Under the pieces are notes generated by a model. The model ran no database searches. It had not been told where the DNA came from and was given only the letters and a program-made list of their open reading frames with translations. 64,000 nucleotides of DNA, taken from NCBI RefSeq assembly GCF_011947265.1, contig NZ_JAATHD010000004.1:62001-126000 (forward strand), in the 5' to 3' direction. The DNA comes from Paenibacillus sp. HB172176 (lineage in GTDB: Bacteria > Bacillota > Bacilli > Paenibacillales > Paenibacillaceae). Of the stretch, positions 57,572 through 64,000 are shown piece after piece (the first letter of the stretch is position 1; the number at the start of each line of letters is the position of its first letter). Made by a program: the position numbers and the translations under genes.

Positions 57572-57617
57572 AAAAATATTAGAACTATTAGAACTATGAT
57601 GGATATCATAGAGTTCT
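57572..57617 (-). promoter_or_regulatory. Hairpin plus T-run between permease and binding-protein genes
   Basis: AGAACTATGAT (57590-57600) pairs with ATCATAGAGTTCT (57605-57617) with a two-base bulge; on the minus strand a TTTTT run follows 14 bases later. The same gap holds tandem duplications: an 11-mer at 57552-57573 and ATTAGAACT at 57578-57595. Possibly a partial terminator or attenuator. Confidence 0.5.
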
Positions 57618-57622
57618 ATCTC

Positions 57623-58510
57623 TTATTGCTTCACGGAGCCCAGTACAATCCCTTTCACGAAGTAGCGTTGCAGTAACGGGTAAATCGCCAGAATGGGAAG
57701 GGTTGCGATGAAAATTTGGGACGCTTTGACCGTTCGGTTGGAGAGCTCCTCGAGATCGCTGGCATCAAGCGACATCTGACTAAGATCGGCTTGGACGACG
57801 ATGGTCTGAAGCAAGGTTGAGAGCGGATAATTCTCCGGCTTCGTCATATAGATCAGCCCGTGAAACCATTCGTTCCAATGTCCGACGATATTGAACAGAG
57901 ATACTGTCGCAATGGAAGGAACAGCGAGCGGGATGTATACGCTGAACAGCGTTCGCAAATGGCCCGCTCCATCTATATAAGCCGCCTCCTCCAACGCTTT
58001 GGGAACGGAGGTTCGAAAGAAATTCAATAATAGAATCATATTGAATATTTTGACCGCTCCCGGAATGATCAAAGCCCAGACCGAATTCATTAATCCCGTT
58101 TTTTGGACGATGATATACGAAGGGATAAGTCCCCCATGAAACAGCATCGTGAACACGAAGAGCCAGGCATAAACATTTCGGCCCTTGAACTCATGCTTTT
58201 CTTTGGACAACGCATACGCGGCCATCGTAATCAGCGCCATGGTGGTAATTGTCCCCAGAGCGGTTCTTGTGATCGATGTAAAGAACGATCGAATGAAATT
58301 TTGATTGCCGAAGGTTTTCTCGTAGGCGTCTGTCGTAAAATCAACCGGCCACAATCCGACTAAGCGGGCATCCGCCGGAGCTTTGTCGCTAAAGGAAACG
58401 GCAAGAATATGAAGCAACGGCAAAACGCAAATGATCGCAAGGGCCCCCAGCAATGCATAGTTCAGTAGCGTAAAAACCTTGTAAGAGAAGGAGTCGTATC
58501 TGCTGCTCAT
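57623..58510 (-). CDS. ABC importer permease (LplC/YtcP type)
   Basis: 295 residues, six transmembrane segments. The coupling region is EEAAYIDGAGHLRTLFSVYIPLAVP (about 190-214), and the tail LLQRYFVKGIVLGSVKQ is the family's usual end. Start ATG 58510 (AGGTG six bases upstream); the longer frame begins at GTG 58519 inside that site. It follows the LplB-type permease by 15 bp and precedes the binding-protein gene by 88 bp with a hairpin. Confidence 0.92.
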   Translation of the reverse strand: MSSRYDSFSYKVFTLLNYALLGALAIICVLPLLHILAVSFSDKAPADARLVGLWPVDFTTDAYEKTFGNQNFIRSFFTSITRTALGTITTMALITMAAYALSKEKHEFKGRNVYAWLFVFTMLFHGGLIPSYIIVQKTGLMNSVWALIIPGAVKIFNMILLLNFFRTSVPKALEEAAYIDGAGHLRTLFSVYIPLAVPSIATVSLFNIVGHWNEWFHGLIYMTKPENYPLSTLLQTIVVQADLSQMSLDASDLEELSNRTVKASQIFIATLPILAIYPLLQRYFVKGIVLGSVKQ

Positions 58511-58525
58511 CTGTATCACCTGTCT

Positions 58526-59428
58526 TTAAAAAATTCTGTAATTCGCGAGCTTGTATGCCAAAAGATAAGAAATGACGACCATTATGAAGCTTACCGCCGA
58601 TTTGAACAATCCGACAGCGGTTGCGAAGCTGAATTGTCCGCTCAATAAGCCTGTCCGGTACACGAAGGTATCGATAATATCGCCGGTTTCATACACAAGC
58701 GGGTTATACAAATTGAAAATTTGATCGAATCCCGCATCCAGAACTTGTCCGAGCGACAAGGTAAGGACGACGACCGCGATGGGCAGCATCGACGGTACGG
58801 TCACATACAACGTCTGTTTCCAACGGTTCGCCCCGTCCATGACGGACGCTTCGTAAAGGCCCGGATCTATGCCGGCCAGCGCCGCCAAAAAGATGATGGC
58901 CGCGAAGCCGAAATCCTTCCACGTATCCGATATGACGACAACGAAACGAAACCAATCCGGATCGCCTAAAAAGAATATCGGGCGGATTCCGAAAGTCGAT
59001 TCAAGAACCTGGTTCAATAAGCCGCCTTCAGGCGACAGCATATCGACCATAATGCCCCCCAGAATAACCCACGATAAGAAGTGGGGCAAATAAACGAGTG
59101 TCTGCACGCTTCTTTTAAAGAAGGTGTGTCTTACTTCATTCAACAGGATGGCGAAAACGAAGGGGGTTATAAAATTAACGGCGATTTTCAAAGAAGCGAT
59201 AATCAGCGTGTTCCAAAAAACCCTCATGATTTCCGGATAGTCAAAGAACATTCTGAAATGGTCCAAGCCTACCCAAACCGATCCCCTTATTCCCAGCCAA
59301 GGCTTGTAATCCTGGAAAGCCATGACCAATCCCGCCATTGGACCGTATTGGTAAATGAGCAGAATGACCAAAGACGGCGCCAGCATGAAGTGAAGCGGCC
59401 AGTTGCGTTTTAAATTCCAACCTTGCAT
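58526..59428 (-). CDS. ABC importer permease (LplB type)
   Basis: 300 residues. IYQYGPMAGLVMAFQDYKPWLG near the N-terminus, LVYLPHFLSWVILGGIMVDM, and the coupling motif EASVMDGANRWKQTLYVTVPSM (about 198-219) are standard for LplB-type subunits. AAAGGAGA lies nine bases before the ATG. First importer gene, 98 bp after the secreted GH43-like gene. No ATPase in the operon. Confidence 0.93.
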   Translation of the reverse strand: MQGWNLKRNWPLHFMLAPSLVILLIYQYGPMAGLVMAFQDYKPWLGIRGSVWVGLDHFRMFFDYPEIMRVFWNTLIIASLKIAVNFITPFVFAILLNEVRHTFFKRSVQTLVYLPHFLSWVILGGIMVDMLSPEGGLLNQVLESTFGIRPIFFLGDPDWFRFVVVISDTWKDFGFAAIIFLAALAGIDPGLYEASVMDGANRWKQTLYVTVPSMLPIAVVVLTLSLGQVLDAGFDQIFNLYNPLVYETGDIIDTFVYRTGLLSGQFSFATAVGLFKSAVSFIMVVISYLLAYKLANYRIF

Positions 59429-59511
59429 CGGTCTGCTCTCCTTTCTGTATGTTAAGCTTATTGTAAATTTCTCCGGTCTGACGGGATATGATAAATCATT
59501 AAGAAAAGTAA

Positions 59512-59524
59512 AACTAAATTAGTT
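59512..59524. promoter_or_regulatory. Palindrome AACTAA-A-TTAGTT in the GH43-importer gap
   Basis: Six-base arms just after the stop of the secreted GH43-like gene, followed on the minus strand by a T-rich stretch. May be a weak terminator, or an operator like the one at 5744-5759. Confidence 0.3.
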
Positions 59525-59526
59525 AA

Positions 59527-61593
59527 TTAATCGTTCGGACCCGTTATCGTAATATCGTCAAAGAAAATGTTATCGACACTGGATGCCGTTGTGCCGACTC
59601 CGAGCTTGTCCAGGTACATCACCTTGTTTTTGAAGCTGGCGCCGCCATACACGAGATTGTTATTCACGAATACATCGTATGTGCCGGCGTCGGTGTTGAT
59701 CTCCAGACGCAGGGTATACCACCAGCCGCCGGTGAAGTCGAACAGCTTGATGTCGTTTCCGTCTGGATCGCGCATGGCAAGCGCGTTCAGGACACTTGAG
59801 TTTACGATGTCGATCGCGACCGTCTGTCCGGCCTTGAGGCGAATATAATCGTCTTTGCCGATTTGGTTGAATTTGAAATTCAGTTGCACGGTCACGGACG
59901 AGCCCGATTGAGGCGCAAACGGTTTAACGGCCCATGCTCCGTTCACTGAACTCTGATCGGAGATTCGCATGCTCTTGTCCGCGGCTGACGGAACTTCGAG
60001 CACTTCCACGGCTGTATCAGCCGGCGTGGAGAGCGTCCAGCCATCCGGCTGGCTGCCCGTTGTTTGGCCGTCGAATCTTTCATCTGCCAGCGGGACCGTA
60101 TTCGAGTCGCCTCCCCAGGCTTGAAACTCGAAGATGCCGAAGTTATTGTTGCCCTGGGAGTTCGCCGCTGTATTAATCAATCGGATATAACGGCCCGTTG
60201 CGGGAGCGTCGAAATGCAGCGTCTGAAGCCACTTGATGATGGGCGTATGGTCCTCATAAGCCGTCGTATAAGAAGTGAAGCCCGGGTCGTCGCTGACATC
60301 GATTCTCAGGGAATGGCTGCGCTTGTTATTGGCAACATCGAGCATAAGCTTTACTGCTTTGACGTTTTGCGACGAGCCAAGATCATAGATGATGGTTGCT
60401 GTTCCAAGTTGATTGTCGTTCATCCATTTTGTCGTCATGTTGCCGTCATACGAGTTGCCCGCCGTTCCTGTCGGCGCGGTCGCTCCGGCAATCGCCAGCT
60501 TATGCCCAATGTCGTAGTCGTACCCGATTACGTCGCCCGTCGTATCGTCGATTGTGACATAATCATAATAATTCGTTGTCAGATCCGTATCCGAGTTAAA
60601 GTAGATCGGAAGCCACACCTTCCGGCTGTCGGCGCTTGTGCCGCCCCACACCTGAGCGTTTCGGGTTCCGGTGAAAATAAGACTTTTCGGAAAGGATTCG
60701 GAAGCGATTCCCGTGCTGAACAGTTGAGAATGATAGCCTGTAGAATCCCCAATAGTCAATTGAGGCGACCAGTCGGACACTTCATTGCTCAAGCTGGTCG
60801 TATAGGCATATTTCATCTGGTTTGGAAACCAGCCTGTCTGCCCGGAGGTGAACAGATAGTAGTAGGAGCCTTGCTTCCGGATACTCGGAGCCTCGCGGTG
60901 ATCGAGTCCGTCGGCCGTTGCAGGGTCGGCCCATTGAAGTCCGCTGTTGACCTCTCCGACAATTTCGGTGCAATCGTCGTTCAATTGATAGATATAGATG
61001 ATATGGTTGACCGTATCCGAGGAGACGAGGTACGTAACGGGTGTCGGAGAATCGGTAAATACGCCAAGATCGCCGGAAGGATGGCCGTAAGGCTGAGAGC
61101 TTGTATAATGGTCATAATTTCCGTTGATCGCGGTACTTTGCACATGGGCCAGCTCTCGAAGCGGACCGGATGTGCTCTGGCGCTTCATCCAGAGGTTCCA
61201 CATGCCCGTGACGGGCGACTTGAACCATTTGATCGCTTCGAAGCGGGAGTCCGACGGGACACCGTCAGCCGTGGACAGGATAGTATTGTCGAAAGCGTAC
61301 GTGCTGCCGCCGTCCGTCGATTTCCAAATGTCGAACGAAGTAAAAGCGCCAGTCGTCGAATCGGTATTATACTTCAATCCGTACCAGTCGGCGCCTTCCT
61401 GCTTCACCGTTTTGAAGCCGTAGACGGTCTTGGGGTCGTTCGGATCCTGTGCCTCGCCGTTTACAACCGTTGCCGTGGCGGCTGCTGCATGAAGGACATG
61501 CAGCTGAAGCGAGGAAGCGATAATCAACACAGTTAAGAAAACGCTTGCAACACATAATTTCCAAATCGATTTTTCTTGTCTTCCGTTCATCAT
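59527..61593 (-). CDS. Secreted GH43-like protein with F5/8-type CBM and jelly-roll tail
   Basis: About 688 residues. Signal peptide to about residue 36 (VLHAAAA). Residues about 45-365 are a five-bladed propeller; DHREAPSIRKQGSYYYLFTS and SGQTGWFPNQMKYAY match the catalytic signature of the cytosolic GH43 at 54840-55835, but the usual first-blade AHGGG region is replaced by different sequence, so activity needs proof. Residues about 375-510 are an F5/8 type C (CBM32-like) module (WMNDNQLGTATIIYDLGSSQ, RYIRLINTAANSQG). The last ~180 residues form a jelly-roll like that of the PL8 enzyme. First gene of the importer operon, divergent from a sensor kinase. Start ATG 61593 (GAGGG five bases upstream). 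Confidence 0.82.
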   Translation of the reverse strand: MMNGRQEKSIWKLCVASVFLTVLIIASSLQLHVLHAAAATATVVNGEAQDPNDPKTVYGFKTVKQEGADWYGLKYNTDSTTGAFTSFDIWKSTDGGSTYAFDNTILSTADGVPSDSRFEAIKWFKSPVTGMWNLWMKRQSTSGPLRELAHVQSTAINGNYDHYTSSQPYGHPSGDLGVFTDSPTPVTYLVSSDTVNHIIYIYQLNDDCTEIVGEVNSGLQWADPATADGLDHREAPSIRKQGSYYYLFTSGQTGWFPNQMKYAYTTSLSNEVSDWSPQLTIGDSTGYHSQLFSTGIASESFPKSLIFTGTRNAQVWGGTSADSRKVWLPIYFNSDTDLTTNYYDYVTIDDTTGDVIGYDYDIGHKLAIAGATAPTGTAGNSYDGNMTTKWMNDNQLGTATIIYDLGSSQNVKAVKLMLDVANNKRSHSLRIDVSDDPGFTSYTTAYEDHTPIIKWLQTLHFDAPATGRYIRLINTAANSQGNNNFGIFEFQAWGGDSNTVPLADERFDGQTTGSQPDGWTLSTPADTAVEVLEVPSAADKSMRISDQSSVNGAWAVKPFAPQSGSSVTVQLNFKFNQIGKDDYIRLKAGQTVAIDIVNSSVLNALAMRDPDGNDIKLFDFTGGWWYTLRLEINTDAGTYDVFVNNNLVYGGASFKNKVMYLDKLGVGTTASSVDNIFFDDITITGPND

Positions 61594-61822
61594 ATTCACC
61601 CTCGTTTCTATGTATTTAACACAGGTTCATTTTAACATCGGCATTCAAGATACTGTCTATAGCAATCTATTAGGAACGATGCCCGTCTATTAGTTTCCTA
61701 ACATTGTTGCATCGATTCTAAAATGTTTGTATAGGAGATTGATCATCCTTTCATTACAATGAATAGGACAGGTCTATACGTGCAGGCAGAGCTGGCCGCC
61801 AGCTTCATTCAAGGAGGGACCC

Positions 61823-63598
61823 ATGCGCATTACGATTTTCACGAAAATAGTTCTGATGGTATTGTTCATACTCGTACCGCTCTTCTCCATCTACTCGTAT
61901 TCGACGTGGAACAATGAACGGGTGATCGAGAAGGAGATTACGGCTTCCAAGCTGCAGAACGTATCGTTCTTCAAGCAACAGATGGAGACGACGCTCGAGC
62001 AGCTGCAGCTGTCCGCCATTACCATGACACGGGATCCCGATGTCCGGAGGCTTAATTATCTGCATCTTCTGGAAACGCCGTTCGACCGGATGCAACTGGT
62101 TAACAGCATCCGGGACAAGCTGACGCTCTATGTTTCCGCCAGTAATTGGGATCACGAAATGGTGGTCTTCTCGACGGAAAACAGGACGGCCGTATCGGCG
62201 GGAGAGCCGTTCGCCTATCCGTTCGATGCGAATCGTTTCTTGTCTCAGCAAGCCGGGACAAGCTGGAGCTATGTTATGCCCGAAGACCGAAACCAAATTT
62301 CCGGCAATGATTTCGTCAGCTACGTCGGCGATACGTACACCCGATCCGGAGAAGCGGACGCCAGCAAAATCGCCGTGCAGATTCGGTTATCCGATAAAGA
62401 CTTGATTGCGATGCTGGAGCAGTATAAATCGGGGGGCAAGGGGGAAGCTGTGTTGTATCATCCCGATTTCGCTCCGCTTACGCCCCGCTCGTCCGATCCC
62501 TTATTCGTCGCGTCCTTGACCGAGCAGCTGCATAAGCTGTCCCTGGGTGCGAAAGGAACTTATAATTTGAACGTTGCCGGGAAGGATTTTCTTGTCAACT
62601 ACGTCAAGTCCGAGCAGCTTGGCTGGTATGTTGTAGACAGCTTGCCCTTGAATGAGACGTTCGCGTCAATTGTTCGCAATCAACATATCTTCTTTCTCAC
62701 CGTTGTGGTGATGCTTGTCATCTGTACGATCGCCGCGTACGTCCTGTACCGACAAATTCAAGTTCCGATCGGCGAGCTGCTGAGAGGGGTGCAAAGCATC
62801 AAGAGAGGCGAGTACGGCAAACGTATCCGGTCGAAGCCCGCCAATGAGTTTCGATTGCTGAACTCGCGCTTCAACGAAATGACGGAACAGATTCAACAGC
62901 TCATTGAACGAGTGTTCGCCGAGCAGATTCAAGCCCGCGAAGCGCTGCTGAAGCAATTGCAATCCCAGATCAATCCGCATTTCCTGTATAATTGCTTGTT
63001 CTTCATGAAGAACATGGCCAAAATGCGAAAATCGGACGCGGTCGAAGCCATGGCCCTCAATTTGGGCGAATATTTCCGCTATACGACACGCGTCGATCAA
63101 TCGGCGCCTCTGCGGGACGAGATCGAGCTTCTTCATAACTATTTGACGATTCAGCAGCTTCGCATGCCGCGCTTGCACTATAGGCTGGATATTCCGGATG
63201 ACATGCTGCCGGTCGTCATGCCCCGGCTTGTTATACAGCCTCTCGTGGAGAATGCCGTCAAGCATGGCCTGGAGCGGAAAGCAGCCGGCGGCGTTATTCG
63301 AATAAGCGGTTCTGTCGAAGGGGATTTCTTCCGTATCCAGGTTGAAGATGACGGCTATGGCATGACCGAAGAGAGCATGAGCGACATGCGAAGACGGCTC
63401 GCTTCGGCGGAAAGCCCGGAGCGGGGCTATGGATTATGGAATGTCCATCAGAGGCTGCAACACCGTTTTGGTTCAGGCTCCGGTCTTGACTTTGCTTCGT
63501 CCGAGCTTGGGGGGTTAACCGTTATTCTATCTTGGCGGCGAAGTGCTGCCGCGCTTCCGGGAGGGTTGGACAATGCTTCACATGTTGATCGTAGATGA
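61823..63598 (+). CDS. YesM-type sensor histidine kinase
   Basis: 591 residues. TM1 about 8-27, extracellular sensor about 28-285, TM2 about 290-312, HAMP, then the His_kinase domain (QSQINPHFLYNCLFFMKNMA, phospho-acceptor His near 390) and the ATPase region (PRLVIQPLVENAVKHGLERK; VEDDGYGMTEE; RGYGLWNVHQRL). AAGGAGGG precedes the ATG. It probably responds to glycan import and activates the divergent operon starting at 61593. The 3' end overlaps the response-regulator gene by 26 bases. Confidence 0.94.
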   Translation: MRITIFTKIVLMVLFILVPLFSIYSYSTWNNERVIEKEITASKLQNVSFFKQQMETTLEQLQLSAITMTRDPDVRRLNYLHLLETPFDRMQLVNSIRDKLTLYVSASNWDHEMVVFSTENRTAVSAGEPFAYPFDANRFLSQQAGTSWSYVMPEDRNQISGNDFVSYVGDTYTRSGEADASKIAVQIRLSDKDLIAMLEQYKSGGKGEAVLYHPDFAPLTPRSSDPLFVASLTEQLHKLSLGAKGTYNLNVAGKDFLVNYVKSEQLGWYVVDSLPLNETFASIVRNQHIFFLTVVVMLVICTIAAYVLYRQIQVPIGELLRGVQSIKRGEYGKRIRSKPANEFRLLNSRFNEMTEQIQQLIERVFAEQIQAREALLKQLQSQINPHFLYNCLFFMKNMAKMRKSDAVEAMALNLGEYFRYTTRVDQSAPLRDEIELLHNYLTIQQLRMPRLHYRLDIPDDMLPVVMPRLVIQPLVENAVKHGLERKAAGGVIRISGSVEGDFFRIQVEDDGYGMTEESMSDMRRRLASAESPERGYGLWNVHQRLQHRFGSGSGLDFASSELGGLTVILSWRRSAAALPGGLDNASHVDRR

Positions 63599-64000
63599 CG
63601 AGGTGTCCGTTGTCGAGACGTTGGCGCAATCGTATCCCTGGGAGGAGCTGGGCTTCGGGCATGTACAGACGGCATCATCCGGAGCAGAGGCGCTCTCCTA
63701 TATGGAGCAGCATGCGGTGGATGTCCTGATTACGGACATCAGAATGCCGGAGCTATCCGGGATCGAGCTGCTCGAGCGGGTCAGGCGGAGATGGCCGCGA
63801 ACGAAGGCTATCCTCTTGTCAGGTCATGCGGAATTCGAATATGCGCAGCAAGCGATGACCTTCCAGCCGATCCGTTATTTGCTCAAGCCCGTTAGCGACG
63901 AGGAGTTGCTGGCGGCTGTCAGCGAGGCAGCCGGTATTGTGCGTCGGCAGTGGCAAGAAGCAAGCTCCTTGGCCAAAGCCGAGCAGGTTATGCGGGAGCA
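63573..64000 (+). CDS. YesN-type response regulator, truncated by the window edge
   Basis: 142 codons visible. ATG 63573 with GGGAGGG nine bases upstream, inside the end of the kinase gene. Receiver domain: LIVDDEVSVVETLA, phospho-acceptor Asp55 in ITDIRMPELSG, Ser/Gly in LLSGHAEFEYAQQA and LLKPVSDEEL with the conserved Lys. The stretch after about residue 118 starts the linker. An AraC-type HTH is expected beyond position 64000, by analogy with the regulator at 42240-43904. No stop occurs in the visible part, so it is simply incomplete. Confidence 0.9.
   Translation, partial: MLHMLIVDDEVSVVETLAQSYPWEELGFGHVQTASSGAEALSYMEQHAVDVLITDIRMPELSGIELLERVRRRWPRTKAILLSGHAEFEYAQQAMTFQPIRYLLKPVSDEELLAAVSEAAGIVRRQWQEASSLAKAEQVMRE

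Noticed and set aside
60064..61536. 490-codon antisense frame opposite the secreted GH43-like gene
   Set aside because: Arg/Ile/Val-rich shadow; the sense strand has a signal peptide, propeller and CBM signatures.

Overview
The window looks like chromosomal DNA of a soil Gram-positive of the Paenibacillus type (Firmicutes). The evidence is: several proteins with S-layer-homology (SLH) triplets; three carbohydrate ABC importers that carry a binding lipoprotein and two permeases but no ATPase gene; two YesM/YesN-type two-component pairs beside importers; strong AGGAGG ribosome sites with frequent TTG/GTG starts; and a PL11 rhamnogalacturonan lyase. I see no tRNA, rRNA, CRISPR array, insertion sequence or phage gene. 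Nearly all of the window is accessory glycan-degradation and surface-display material.

Layout. 0-12 kb: an SLH beta-helix protein, a small two-repeat protein, a lipoprotein, a solitary XRE regulator, a PPK2 polyphosphate kinase and a roughly 2000-residue SLH protein built of kelch and Ig-like repeats. 12-19.2 kb (minus strand): an amino-sugar operon reading SIS protein, cytosolic GH84 beta-N-acetylglucosaminidase, sugar-binding lipoprotein, two permeases and a GlmU-like nucleotidyltransferase. 19.2-24.2 kb (plus): a regulated leader (cre-like site, promoter, palindrome, 9-codon ORF), then an SLH protein and an unrecognised 850-residue exported protein that share propeller-like blades. 24.2-27.4 kb: a GntR/UTRA regulator divergent from a BadF-type sugar kinase overlapping a GH4 phospho-glycosidase. 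27.4-28.2 kb: a gene-free stretch with a nested inverted-repeat element. 28.3-36.4 kb: an SLH-anchored PL11 lyase, a cytosolic FG-GAP protein and an alditol-oxidase-like flavoenzyme. 36.8-43.9 kb: an importer operon divergent from its probable sensor kinase/response regulator. 44-46.8 kb: two tiny membrane proteins, a long perfect palindrome, an SGNH esterase and an AraC regulator. 46.9-53.3 kb (plus): N-acetylneuraminate lyase, FAD oxidoreductase, cytosolic Asp-box sialidase-like protein and a secreted PL8 lyase. 53.4-61.6 kb (minus): a secreted GH43-like protein, importer, cytosolic GH43 and cytosolic sulfatase, divergent from a second sensor kinase/response regulator that runs off the right edge.

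How it fits together (inference): secreted or SLH-tethered enzymes (PL8, PL11, secreted GH43-like protein) cut complex acidic or sulfated, amino-sugar-containing polymers at the surface. Binding lipoproteins and permeases import oligomers, presumably using a shared MsmX-type ATPase encoded elsewhere. Cytosolic enzymes (GH84, GH4 with its kinase, GH43, sulfatase, sialidase-like protein, sialate lyase) finish the job. Each block has its own regulator next to it. The most distinctive pieces are the shared-blade surface pair at 19.8-24.2 kb, the nucleotidyltransferase inside a catabolic operon, and the incomplete sialic-acid pathway with an FAD enzyme. Start sites quoted here were often moved inward from the longest frame to match ribosome sites and signal peptides.
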